Below the pieces are notes generated by a model, which worked only from the letters and a program-made list of their open reading frames with translations, searched no databases and had not been told where the DNA came from. Positions 1 to 39,115 of a DNA stretch of 64,000 bases are shown here, piece by piece. Location of the stretch: contig CM054183.1 of assembly GCA_028829895.1 (NCBI GenBank), positions 71,767,071 to 71,831,070 of the forward strand. Reading direction: 5' to 3'. A program made the translations under genes and the position numbers. Each line of letters opens with the position of its first letter. Within the stretch, counting starts at the first letter, position 1. The DNA comes from Sinotaia quadrata (Eukaryota > Mollusca > Gastropoda > Architaenioglossa > Viviparidae).

Positions 1-175
1 GAATAAACGTATTTTTTCCTTGACTCGTCGCCATGTCAGGTTTTATTTTAAAAAGTTAATGCGCCATATTGCGCAACTGAAAGAATCCTACCAGCAGAAA
101 CTGTTCGTAGTCTCGTGCTTTTTAAAGAGCACTTAACACAAGCATTCTTAAGCAAACTTGAAGATGATCTTGATT
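1..175. other. AT-rich sequence leading into minisatellite
   Basis: No gene seen. Words such as CACTTAACACAAGCATTC near 130 look like decayed copies of the 85-bp unit that follows. Confidence 0.4.
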
Positions 176-850
176 TCATTCATGCTTTGTAAAGAACTTA
201 CACAAAAATCATTAATTTCGTGTGTTGCCAACAAATATTACTTGAAAATTATCATGGCTTGATTCAAGCTTTGTAAAGAACTTAACACAAAAATCATTAA
301 TTTCGTGTGTTGCCAACAAATATTACTTGAAAATTATCATGGCTTGATTCAAGCTTTGTAAAGAACTTAACACAAAAATCATTAATTTCATGTGTTGCCA
401 ACAAATATTACTTGAAAATTATCATGGCTTGATTCAAGCTTTGTAAAGAACTTAACACAAAAATCATTAATTTCGTGTGTTGCCAACAAATATTACTTGA
501 AAATTATCATGGCTTGATTCAAGCTTTGTAAAGAACTTAACACAAAAATCATTAATTTCGTGTGTTGCCAACAAATATTACTTGAAAATTATCATGGCTT
601 GATTCAAGCTTTGTAAAGAACTTAACACAAAAATCATTAATTTCATGTGTTGCCAACAAATATTACTTGAAAATTATCATGGCTTGATTCAAGCTTTGTA
701 AAGAACTTAACACAAAAATCATTAATTTCGTGTGTTGCCAACAAATATTACTTGAAAATTATCATGGCTTGATTCAAGCTTTGTAAAGAACTTAACACAA
801 AAATCATTAATTTCGTGTGTTGCCAACAAATCTTACTTCATAGTGATCAT
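176..850 (+). repeat. 85-bp minisatellite, about 8 copies
   Basis: The unit start GATTCAAGCT recurs at 261, 346, 431, 516, 601, 686 and 771, an exact 85-bp spacing. Copies are almost identical inside the array and decay at both edges. Units three and six share the same G-to-A change (390 and 645), 255 bp apart. Confidence 0.97.
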
Positions 851-939
851 GGTTTGACTCAATGCTTCCGTGAAGAACACATGGTACAAGTCGTTGTTTT
901 AGTATATAACTCGGAAAAGATATAACTCGATAGTGATAA

Positions 940-1003
940 GGTTTTGGCTCTCATATCGTGTTTTGGCTCTCACACCATGTTTTGGCTCTCATGCTTTGTA
1001 TAA
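940..1003 (+). repeat. About 20-bp repeat, 3 copies
   Basis: The word TTTTGGCTCTCA occurs three times at roughly 20-bp spacing with small differences in the rest of each unit. Confidence 0.8.
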
Positions 1004-1256
1004 ATCCTTGTTCTAGTGGTTATCAACAGATATTAGATATCTTGTATGTTATTTTATAAAAGTGTCGCGAACGGAGGGGATAGGTAATTGTTAATTGTGG
1101 TATATTTATTATTTTGTACCATTTGTCTCAAAATTATCTTACCTAATGAAAGCCGTTTGCTGCGACCTTCATTTGAGTATTGTTTCCGTTGTAATATATG
1201 TTTCTATCAATCTACTCTATGTATGTAAAACATTTGTATAGGTTCTACTTTATCGT

Positions 1257-1260
<4 letters not shown>

Positions 1261-1352
<92 letters not shown>
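1261..1352. repeat. (CT)n microsatellite
   Basis: An uninterrupted run of about 46 CT dinucleotides; non-coding. Confidence 0.98.
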
Positions 1353-1355
<3 letters not shown>

Positions 1356-1609
1356 TATTTGTCTGTGACACCTCTGGGCACCCTTCACTCGTTGTGGTTA
1401 TTATTTATTAATTAATAACGAGTAACTAACTAATTACAAGTAATCTAGAATCTTAATTTATAGTTATTAATAATTCTCCACAAGACCAACGTGTCTCTCA
1501 CTTGGTGGATTATAAGGGTGTCCTAAAATTCTACTCTTTACACAATAAGATAGACGTTTTAATATTGCATATTGTTTCTGAAGGCAGAAATTTCTAACTA
1601 AAGGAGTAA

Positions 1610-2215
1610 TAAAAATCTTACACACATTCTCAACTTATAATCCTGCAATATTCATTAGCCTGATACACACACAGCATAAGAAATATAGCATCGATCAAAA
1701 TTTACAAGTATAATAATATGCATCGTAGTGAACATAGAAATAATGGTTCAGTTACATAAGCATTTTCCAATTCAGATCATAGATCAATAGTAAACATGTA
1801 TGAAATAATTCTAAGTCCGTTCTTTCTTTATCAGTCAATTAACTTACCATAAGCTAACGATCACCTTTATGACCGGAGCTGAGTTATATTAAAATCAAAG
1901 TGATTAGAGTATAGGACTTTCTTCAACAAAATAACTTTCGGTACATCCCCATGATGAAGTTGTTATGAACAAGTGTGAGACTATTAGTAAGAAAACTACT
2001 CATCTTTTCGGAACTGGTTTGGATTGCTTCAGCAAGTTCTAGCATATTCTCCACCTGAGTTGTTTATTCCAACTCTGGTACTTAAAAATAACGTCATGTT
2101 TGTCGGATCCCAAAGGTCATGTCACTTTGACATTGGCAACATCTATATAATTATTAGGTTTAGAAATAGGAATAGGCAAATTTATTCTGCCACAATACCT
2201 AATAGGTCTATATTT
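1610..2215 (+). repeat. Dispersed repeat family, copy 1
   Basis: Shares long stretches with 34130-34780 and, more weakly, with 59900-60495, all in the same orientation. Shared words include ACATAGAAATAATGGTTCA, GTTGTTATGAACAAGTGTGA and CTCCACC-GTTGTTTA. No open frame or termini were recognised; probably a non-autonomous or truncated transposable element. Confidence 0.75.
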
Positions 2216-2311
2216 TAAGTCTATCTATCTGAATTACTTTCCTCATTATAGTTAATATGTCTCCATCCATCTACCTGTATATCATTCTGCCTGTATTTCT
2301 CTCAATATACT

Positions 2312-2312
2312 T

Positions 2313-2395
<83 letters not shown>
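2312..2395. repeat. (GT)n microsatellite
   Basis: A GT run interrupted once near the start (TGTATATG). Apparent frames of alternating Cys/Val or Thr/His here are artefacts of the repeat. Confidence 0.98.
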
Positions 2396-2398
<3 letters not shown>

Positions 2399-2829
2399 GC
2401 TATATATCTGTCTATTAGTATTCCTCTCTTCGTTATAACTTTTGAATATACACGTCTCTATAACTATATATACCTGTATAACTATGTATCTATCTGTCTG
2501 TATTGCTTTTTTCATTATTGTTAGTATAAGTTCCTGGCTATCAACCTCTATATCTGTCTGTATTGCTCTCTTCATTCGAATTAATTATGTCTCAGACTAT
2601 TTACGTTTGTAATAACTATCGCTCTCTATATTCTTTTCATGTACCTATTTGCATATTTATCTGCCAGTGTATCTGTCTCTCTTTATGTCTCTTTAATTAC
2701 CTGTCTGTCTGTTTATCTGAACTTCTACCTCTCTTGTTATATATGTAAATCTGTATCTATCTATCGAACTGTCTGCATATCTCTCCGATTATCTATCAGT
2801 CCTTCTTCATTTTGTCTATAACTGTATTA

Positions 2830-2830
<1 letters not shown>
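2396..2830. repeat. Degenerate ATCT/GTCT tetranucleotide region
   Basis: Irregular runs of CTAT, CTGT and TCTA words lie between two (GT)n tracts, with no stable period. Simple-sequence DNA. Confidence 0.75.
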
Positions 2831-2899
<69 letters not shown>

Positions 2900-2934
2900 T
2901 GTGTGTGTGTGGGTGTGGTGTGTGGGTGTGGGTG
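2831..2934. repeat. (GT)n microsatellite
   Basis: A long GT run ending in impure GGTGTG repeats. Confidence 0.97.
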
Positions 2935-3070
2935 TCTTTCAATACTGAATATATCCCTAAGTATCGTATCTGTCAATCTCTCCACATATTTGTCTAAATA
3001 TTTATCTGACTGTCTATCCATCTATCTACTTTCTGTCTGCCTGCCTTTTTTCTCCAACTTCTCATATCCT

Positions 3071-3938
3071 ATTTTCATGCGGGACTGGATGATGAGGAAA
3101 AACGCCGACCACAAGTTTTGGGTTTCATGCGGGACTGGATGATGAGGAAAAACGCCGACCACAAGTTTTGGTTTTCATGCGGGACTGGATGATGAGGAAA
3201 AACGCCGACCACAAGTTTTGGTTTTCATGCGGGACTGGATGATGAGGAAAAACGCCGACCACAAGTTTTGGTTTTCATGCGGGACTGGATGATGAGGAAA
3301 AACGCCGACCACAAGTTTTGGTTTTCATGCGGGACTGGATGATGAGGAAAAACGCCGACCACAAGTTTTGGTTTTCATGCGGGACTGGATGATGAGGAAA
3401 AACGCCGACCACAAGTTTTGGTTTTCATGCGGGACTGGATGATGAGGAAAAACGCCGACCACAAGTTTTGGTTTTCATGCGGGACTGGATGATGAGGAAA
3501 AACGCCGACCACAAGTTTTGGTTTTCATGCGGGACTGGATGATGAGGAAAAACGCCGACCACAAGTTTTGGTTTTCATGCGGGACTGGATGATGAGGAAA
3601 AACGCCGACCACAAGTTTTGGTTTTCATGCGGGACTGGATGATGAGGAAAAACGCCGACCACAAGTTTTGGTTTTCATGCGGGACTGGATGATGAGGAAA
3701 AACGCCGACCACAAGTTTTGGTTTTCATGCGGGACTGGATGATGAGGAAAAACGCCGACCACAAGTTTTGGTTTTCATGCGGGACTGGATGATGAGGAAG
3801 AACGCCGACCACAAGTTTTGGTTTTCATGCGGGACTGGATGATGAGGAAAAACGCCGACCACAAGTTTTGGTTTTCATGCGGGACTGGATGATGAGGAAA
3901 AACGCCGACCACAAGTTTTGGTTTTCATGCGGGACTGG
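3071..3938 (+). repeat. 50-bp minisatellite, 17 full copies plus part
   Basis: The unit begins TTTTCATGCGGGACTGGATG and contains AACGCCGACCACAAG. Copies start every 50 bp from 3071 to 3921 and are nearly identical. The unit contains stops and is not a multiple of 3, so it is not coding. Inverted copies follow at 4184-4577. Confidence 0.97.
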
Positions 3939-4183
3939 TACAGTGAAGATACGAGTGTCAGGCACACAAATGCATGGCCGAGATCCGACAAACACTTTTG
4001 CTGGAGTCAGTCAAAACACAAATCTTTTCAGCTTAATACATACACACACACAAACACGCACACCACACTACACGCGCACTTTAATATTATCCATGACATC
4101 TGTAGATTGTATTAATCAAGAAGAAAAATTTTTAATATTTTTCTATAAGTCGCCGTTTCTGGAGAAAGAAATATGTCATTTAG

Positions 4184-4577
4184 AAAAACCAAAATTTGTG
4201 GTCGGCGTTTTTCCTCATCATCCAGTACCGCATGAAAACCAAAACTTGTGGTCGGCGTTCTTCCTCAGTCCCGCATGAAAATTAAGTCTGTGGTCGGTGT
4301 TCTTCCTCAGTCCCGCATGAAAATTAAGTTTGTGGTCGGCGTTCTTCCTCAGTCCCGCATGAAAATTAAGTTTGTGGTCGGCGTTCTTTCTCAGTCCCGC
4401 ATGAAAATTAAGTTTGTGGTCGGCGTTCTTCCTCAGTCCCGCATGATAAACAAAACTTGTGGTCGGCGTTTTTCCTCATCATCCAGTCCCGCATGAAAAC
4501 TAAAACTTGTGGTCGGCGTTCTTCTTCAGTCCCGCATGAAAATTAAGTTTGTGGTCGGCGTTCTTCCTCATCAGGGT
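4184..4577 (-). repeat. Inverted copies of the 50-bp unit (42- and 50-bp forms)
   Basis: The reverse complement of the left array: TTGTGGTCGGCGTT followed by CTTCCTC and CCCGCATGAAAA. The middle units are 42 bp, having lost part of the GGATGATGA segment; full-length units occur near 4196-4245 and 4455-4500. About 245 bp of unique sequence (3939-4183) separates the arms. Confidence 0.93.
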
Positions 4578-5100
4578 ACTGTCACCTGTAACGAACTGTC
4601 TTGAGAACTTAGACACTGCCATACCATATCAGCTTTTAAAAAGTGCTATTAAACATTTTTTGTTCACATACAATACTAGACTTTCCGGATCTTTTGTTTA
4701 TTTTTTCTTTAGTTCATATCTTATTCAATTCCAAATTTGTTCCTCTTCATTTCCTTAAATATGCATCTTGTACTTTACATTTTTATTTTTGTATTTTGTT
4801 TTTCCTGTACATATTTATATGTAAATGTATTTGATACATGAATATTTTATGTTATTTTTGTTATATGGATATTTTATGTTGCGTTTTACTGTCCGTTTAT
4901 TTCATATTGTTAATTTATTGCAACTTTATTTTTTAACTTAAGGATTAAACACTCTTATATGTCATCATTATTATCATCATCATCGTCATTATTGAAATAT
5001 TATATCCCGTTATAATTCGTTAGTGATTCGATTATTTGGATGATTACCATTACTGGGGGGAAAAATCTTCGTCGAGTCTGAAGACAGCCACACGTGTATA
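4578..5100. other. AT-rich spacer, no gene seen
   Basis: T-rich sequence with ATC/ATT simple repeats near 4970-4995. No conserved reading frame or repeat family recognised. Confidence 0.5.
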
Positions 5101-5880
5101 GCGTGCGCTTCGCTCAGCTAAATTCCAACCATTTACAGCCTAATGCTTGAGAGAAAAAGAAAGAGTGCCAGTATCTGGTCCAAAAAAAAATTACTCCCTG
5201 TGAATGCAAGAGAGAATACCTGTGGCATGGCTGTGTTTTTGATGATCTCGCTTTCTGTGCTGAGCGTGGGAACGGCTGCAAGCAGCATGCAAAACCGCCT
5301 GTAGGATTGAACTCCTGTTTACGATATGGCTTAATGCTACGTAGCGTGCGCCATTGTTGCCTTGCATTTCAGCCAGAATGTTCTTGGTTCAAAGCGCTCT
5401 CTAGAGAATTTACAGATAATTCTTTGGTCCGTAGGAAGTGGTTTACCCTACCTTCTTGAGCAGATTTCAGGTAGAATATGGCTTTCCTAGTTCAAGTGTT
5501 AAAGATTGCCTGAATGCTTAACAAAGAGCAGAAAGTTTTTGTCAATTTTGCCTGTCTATCTATCACTGTCCTCGATTCACAGCCACATGGAGTGAGCTAA
5601 GAAGCTGAAATGTCGTCACGAGGTGCGGCAATTTCTCCTCGGGATGGACCTAGAGAGGTCAGAGTCGGCTCCTGGACCGTCCCCTCCACTTAATATAGAA
5701 GATGAATTATTGCTAGGATTCATTGTCAACGGAGAGAGATAGGAAGTTGAAGGTTCCCATGGAGGAGTGGTTTAACCACCCCCACCACCCGGATGGATAT
5801 GATCGGGGAGCTCAGGATCCGACCCCTACCTTGGGTCATACTTAAAAGCTACATTATTTTTGTTATTCATTTACTAATAG
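5101..5880. other. GC-richer island of unknown nature
   Basis: This stretch has clearly more G, C and CpG than its surroundings and is not tandemly repeated. It has no long open frame; a 25-codon frame at 5227-5304 and a 28-codon frame at 5759-5845 are the only ones noted. It could be an old interspersed element, or a promoter or 5' exon of the smoothelin gene; nothing decides between these. Confidence 0.35.
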
Positions 5881-6435
5881 CATATGCTTTCTGTACCCGG
5901 GTACCGCCGAGCTTTTCTGCTAATATATATACAGAAGCTTCTGCTAATTAATTTATATTGATACAGTATATGAAAAGCTAATATTTCTTGTAACAAAATG
6001 TCTTACCAATAACCGACTCACTTTAGAGCTATTCATTTATCATCTTCTGAGGCATTTGAGCTCTCTGTACGCCAGAGTTAAATAGTTCACTTAGTAATCT
6101 ATACCTATATAACATTCTGGACCAGAATATCAGTCCCGGGTCTCTGCTTTCATCCCATGACCTACCTTCACACTTTGGACCAACATTCCTGCCCAGCTAT
6201 ACTTACGCATCTCACCTTATGTTCTAGATAACTATACAAATCACCTTGTATCTACATCCCATGACATATCCATACATCCCATTCTATATCTATGTCCAAT
6301 GAAATATGACACCCTTCCTGTAATAATAATACTCTATTCTTTAACATCCCATTATGTACCGATCTGTATCTGCCTCTGTCTTCCATTATGTTCCATATAT
6401 TGTGATATATCAACATCGCACACTCTACATAAATC
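5881..6435. other. AT-rich spacer, no gene seen
   Basis: The later part (6230-6435) contains decayed ACATCC/CTATATC words resembling the array that follows. Confidence 0.4.
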
Positions 6436-6850
6436 GTATGATGTAACCACATCTCACACTGAACATACATAATTCCTATGATATAACAACATCTTACACT
6501 CTACATAAATCCTATGATGTAACCACATCTCACACTCAACATACATACGATGTACACACTACATAAATCCTATGATATAACTACATCTCACATTCTACAA
6601 AGATACGATGTACACTCTACATAAATCCTATGATATAACCACATCTCACACTCTACATACATACGATATACACACTACATAAATCCTATGATATAACCAC
6701 ATCTCACATATTCTACATACATACGATATACACACTACATAAATCCTATGATGTAACCACATCTCACACTCTACATACATACGATATACACACTACATAA
6801 AACCTATGATGTAACCACATCTCACACTCTACATACATACGATGGACCTA
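6436..6850 (+). repeat. 58-60-bp minisatellite, about 7 copies
   Basis: The words ACATAAATCCTATGAT and CCACATCTCACA recur about every 58-60 bp, with small indels and single-base differences. Confidence 0.93.
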
Positions 6851-6908
6851 CATCCCACCCTCTACCTGCATCATGTGATATATCTACAACCTACTCTCTC
6901 TGTCTCTC

Positions 6909-6911
6909 ACA

Positions 6912-6972
<61 letters not shown>

Positions 6973-6986
6973 AACACACACACACA

Positions 6987-7084
<98 letters not shown>
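6909..7084. repeat. Compound (CT)n-(CA)n/(CAAA)-(TA)n microsatellite
   Basis: A CT run to about 6938, then CA repeats regularly broken by CAAACA, then a short TA run. Non-coding. Confidence 0.96.
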
Positions 7085-8095
7085 CACGATGTACCTATAT
7101 TCCAACCTTCATCTGTATCCTATCATGTACCTGTACCTGTCATTGTGTCGTAGTGTTACAGATGTAGCCTTGGAGCTTTTCTTGGCTTGTGAAGTGCTGT
7201 TCGGGAGTAGAACTGTATCAAATTAACTAGTATTTTTTTTTTCGGATTGGGTGTTTACTGTTGGCCTACTGTTTTGTAATTTTTTTTTGTCGAAGGATGT
7301 GTCGGTTGGGGGGGGGGAGGGCAAAGAGGGAGAGAATTCTAAACAGTTTTTAAAAAATAAACAACGTAAAATAGAGGCTGACTATATGTCCTTTAGTTTG
7401 TCCTTTATATGCATGGACTTCTCAAATTAATACATAGAATTGTACAAGCCATTTTCTTTTATCATTTTGTGTTAATATACTCGATGTGCTAATAGGAATA
7501 CATCATTAGGATTTTAAAAAGTGGAGGACATCCGATTGATTAACAAATAGTTATTAGAAAAGACTTGTTGATTGACTGTTTCTTGTGTTTATTATACTTT
7601 TAATGTTGCAGAAAGAAAATTGTTAGTGATGATTCTCTAACCTGTTATTTTTTTTTAATTTAATGTAGAGTTTTATAATTTTTGTAATGCAGTAATAAAT
7701 ATGTTGGTGTAGATCTGTATAGTTTTTCATCTCGTGCTTTGTTAGGTTATTCTAGTTGCCTGAAAATGTTTTATTTCGCCTTAATACCATAAATTTTGTT
7801 AGAGTAAGAAGGTGGTAAAACAGTTCTTAAAGTACAAATTTTATTTACTTTACATGACTAAAATAAACCAAAAGATTTATATTTCGCTAACTACTTTAGT
7901 TTTTGTTATGTTTAGGATACGCAAAGGAAGGGGTCTGCTTTTCTTCTTTTCTTTTATGGTGTATGTGTGTGGAGGTGTTTGACGATCGTCAATTTAATTT
8001 TCCACTTGTAGAATACAGTTTACTTAACTTGTGTGTGACTGAGAGAGAACGAGAGTGGATATGTAGCTTTGCATGACATTGTACTTTTGACGCGG

Positions 8096-8100
<5 letters not shown>
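7085..8100. other. AT-rich sequence upstream of exon A, no gene seen
   Basis: Includes a run of G at 7309-7317 and several T runs. I found no coding exon. It may be intron of the smoothelin gene, since its 5' exons are not visible. Confidence 0.5.
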
Positions 8101-8186
<86 letters not shown>

Positions 8187-8194
8187 GTGTGTCT
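8100..8194. repeat. (GT)n microsatellite beside exon A acceptor
   Basis: About 40 GT units ending about 60 bp before the acceptor of the first traced exon. Confidence 0.97.
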
Positions 8195-8255
8195 GTGTAA
8201 TATCAGTCTTCTTTTGTATGTTTATTTTTGTCTGTTACTTTTGTCTGTTGTGCAG

Positions 8256-35649
<27,394 letters not shown>

Positions 35650-35848
35650 ATAATACAAAACACTCAGGGCACTGATGTATTAGTTTAGTACATTTCATTT
35701 CACAAGCATGGGGCATTATTACAGCAAGAAGATAAGCATCTTTGTACTATACACTCATAGTTGCCCACTCCTCATTCAAAGAGTTGTGTGGCTCTTATTA
35801 TTATAGTTCTTGTAATTTCACTTTATCTTTTCTCTTCTGTTATATATA

Positions 35849-35920
<72 letters not shown>

Positions 35921-36440
35921 TAGCTAATGTAAATGCAGGCTTTTGTCATTCAGAACAGCAAGGGTCATAGACAGTAAAGAAATCATGCTCACAATGAGGA
36001 TACACTTCTGTATCACTTTTATGTTAGTATAGACAGCAATTCTGTAGCATATTACCAACAGCAAAAGTAAAATGTATAACAACAAACAGCTCTGTTTGTC
36101 CTGTTGTTTATTTTACTTTTTGTTTAATTATTTCTTAAGGTGACTGTTTAACAGCCATGATGTGTATTTTATGTTGTCAGCAACATCAACATTTTGATTT
36201 TATATCCAGTTACTCAAAAGTAATCCCATTTCACTTCATTGTGATTAGTTTTACCTGAAATACTTTTCACCAAAGATTAGCTGAAGTGTATATTTTATTT
36301 CTGTGTGTTGCTTCTATAGTCAATTAACACTCTATTGTTATGTAAATCTTGTATCATGGTGTCTAGATTTAAATCCATAAATTAAACTTTTGTACAAAGT
36401 ACAATGCTTGTTATTGTTAATAAATTCATAAACAATTTAT
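35650..36440 (+). other. Probable smoothelin 3'UTR with poly(A) signal
   Basis: AT-rich non-coding sequence after the TAG. ATTAAA lies near 36381 and a canonical AATAAA at 36419-36424, giving a likely cleavage site near 36.44 kb. A (TA)n tract at 35862-35915 lies inside it. A longer 3'UTR reaching the signal at 42.84 kb cannot be excluded. Confidence 0.55.
35862..35915. repeat. (TA)n microsatellite
   Basis: An almost pure TA run inside the probable 3'UTR of smoothelin, after GTGTGTATATG words. Confidence 0.95.
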
Positions 36441-36767
36441 TGTAAAATATGTGAAAATTGATTAGATCTTTAGATGTCTGTTTTATTAAGTAGATATTAC
36501 CAGAGCGAACAGTAACTGTATTCTCCGATTATGTGTTCAAGTATGCGTATTTACATAACTGTCTATATTATTTTAGCAAAAATTAACTGTATTCTCTGAT
36601 TGTGTGTTTAAACACAGATATTTAGATGTCTTTAGAGATATTGCTAGAGCAGACAATAACTGGTCATGTGCTTAAGCACAGATATTTTTACACGTCTCTA
36701 CCTATTTTTCTAGTAAAACTGTAATTGTAGTCTTTGATCATGTGTTTAAACACACAAATGCATGCAC

Positions 36768-36945
36768 TATAAATTACCAGAGCAAAAAGTAATTGTAGCG
36801 TCTGTGTATTACTAGAGCAAACAGTAATTGTAGTGTCTGTGTATTACTAGAGCAAACAGTAATTGTAGTGTCTGTGCATTACCAGAGCAAAAGGTAATTG
36901 TAGTGTCTGTATATTACTAGAGCAAACAGTAAGTGTGCTTACTGA
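36768..36945 (+). repeat. 35-bp minisatellite, about 5 copies
   Basis: ATTACTAGAGCAAACAGTAA with TTGTAGTGTCTGTGT recurs every 35 bp. Confidence 0.93.
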
Positions 36946-37214
36946 TTGTGTTTAGCACAGATATATGCATGCCTGTACTGTTGTTGCTACAGCAAATCAT
37001 AAGTGTAGGTTAGCTACAAAAAAAAGTTCGGAAAATTCCCAGAACCTAAACCACTACATCATGTATATATATAGTAGATAAATGTTATCTCCGGTGCCTT
37101 TTTTCTAGTCTGTTTTATTTCCACACTTATTTGAGATGAAGATGCTTTAATTGTACTTAAGTATATCGTACAATTTCCTTTGCCAGTAAATGTTGATTTA
37201 TGGTGTCTAGAGGT

Positions 37215-37510
37215 CACTTATTATAAAATCATAAATCACTTATTATAAAATTAAACAGTATATTAGCTATTAAAAAGAGTTAAGGCTAAAGAATACAGTA
37301 ATATCATTCATTATAAAATTAAACAGTACAGTGTATATTTAGTTATTGAAAAAAGTTAAGGCTAAAGAGTAGTATCGGTTATTATAAAATTAAACACTAT
37401 ATTAGTTATGAAAAAGAGTTAAGGCTAAAGAGCAGTATCAGTTATTATAAAATTAAACACTATATTAGTTATGAAAAAAGTTAAGGCTAAAGAGAAATAT
37501 CAGTTATTAT
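37215..37510 (+). repeat. 60-70-bp minisatellite, about 4 copies
   Basis: TTATTATAAAATTAAACA, TATATTAGTTATGAAAAA and GTTAAGGCTAAAGAG recur in order. Confidence 0.92.
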
Positions 37511-38764
37511 ATATTACACTAAACTATATTAGCAACATATAAGAGACTAAACAGTAAAGTTACTTATTTTTAAACTGTATTGCTAACTGTTGTAATTTAA
37601 CAAGAATTACAACTGTTAACAGCTCATAGATATTGAAAAAATACAATTAATAGTGTGTCGTTTATTAATGCAATATAAGAACAGATATTTCCAATGTTTA
37701 ATTTTCACAGTGTAAATAATAAAAACATTATGTCACAATTACCACTATTAAAATTAATTGTTTATTTATACACTGTATCCTCTTTCTGACTGCATTCATG
37801 TTATAAACTCAGTTTTTCTATGAATTGTCTTTGTATAGATTTTTTTTCTCATGTATCTGACACTGATTTATTCTCTGTGATAGAAAATGTGTTATTTCTA
37901 TCATAGATCTGCTGTTAATTTTTGTGTTCAATTTATCCTTAAGTCACAGTTTGCTACCAACTATTTTCCTTGTAACATGTCCTTTAGATAATAATGAGCT
38001 TGGAATATTTTTGCATTTTTACAATCAATAACAAAATATGCAGGTACTATTAATTATTATTATTTATTTTAAATCTTTTTTGCAAAATCTGTGTATATGG
38101 AGGAAATATAATACTTGTTATAAAAAATAGTATCTTTTTTATATAGATATCTATTAACTGGCATCTGAATGCTGTATTTCACTTTTTATCATTTAGCATT
38201 TTATTAAATGGCATGTAAAAGATAATTTGGATATATAGTCCAGTTCAAGGTCTGCTGCTAAGGTTACCTTAAATGAAAAAAAACCATTTGTATGCAACCA
38301 TTGAATTATGATTTTACCTTCAAATGTATAATGTTCTAACTCTTGTGTAGGCTATTACAGTTGTCACAAGTGTTTGGGGACATTGCAGTTTTAGTTGTTT
38401 AGGACTATTTTAATTTAATTAACTAATTAATTATGATTTTAAATAATGACCTGGGCATTACTGTCAGTAAACAAGAATGCACATTGATTGGAACTGGATG
38501 TCCTCTGAACATGCAGGGTTAAGCCATTGCCAGCACGCTGGTAAATATGAAATATCTTTTACTGTAAAATGCATAACAACAATCACAGCACAATGAATAT
38601 TGCAAAATGTCATTTTTGTACAGCATAGCACATTAGTTTAACATTAATATGTAAAATTCAATGCTGTTTACTTCCGTCTTGATGAAAACATGAAGTGAAA
38701 CCTAATTTAAGATTATGATAGTCACATTCATCATGCCAATAGTCCATTAGTCTTCTTTTGCCAT

Positions 38765-39115
38765 GGGCTGTGACATGTCATGATGTGACCCATTTCCTTG
38801 TGTCTCAATACTCTCAATCCTTGTGCCAGGAGTGACATGTCAAGATTGGCTTGTTGCCTTGTGCCTCAAGCTGTGATGTCAAGATTTGAATCTTTCCCTT
38901 GTGCTGTGAGCTGCTGCATAATAAAATGTGGCTCATTCATTGCCTTGATCTGTGAACTGTCAAGATATGAATTGTACCCTTGTGCCTCTAGCTGTGACTT
39001 GTCAAGATATAACCCCTTCCCTTGTGTTGCTGTTGGACATGTCAAAGTTTGATGCATTCACATGTAAATTATATACTGTGATGTGTCTCTTATGCCTTGG
39101 GTTGTGATGTACCAG
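38765..39115 (+). repeat. Degenerate 40-65-bp repeat
   Basis: CCTTGTGCCTC, CTGTGATGTCAAGAT and related words alternate across the stretch with many differences. Confidence 0.75.

Larger units (their letters stand above)
36441..38750. other. Downstream region with repeats, no gene seen
   Basis: Holds a 35-bp repeat (36768-36945) and a 60-64-bp repeat (37215-37510), listed separately. The rest is AT-rich without a convincing frame. Confidence 0.55.

Noticed and set aside
2282..3142. Open frames of alternating Cys/Val or Thr/His
   Set aside because: They are translations of (GT)n and (CA)n tracts, open by construction.
3868..4278. 136-codon frame across the 50-bp array
   Set aside because: The unit is 50 bp and contains stops in its frames; the frame exists only at the array edge.
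4248..4496. 82-codon repetitive frame
   Set aside because: It is the inverted 42-bp unit, a multiple of 3, so open by construction.
6842..7153. 103-codon frame with Thr/His runs
   Set aside because: It is a translation of the compound CT/CA microsatellite.
8101..8255. Extension of exon A upstream through the Cys/Val frame
   Set aside because: The (GT)n tract and the acceptor TTGTGCAG at 8255 show the coding part starts after it.
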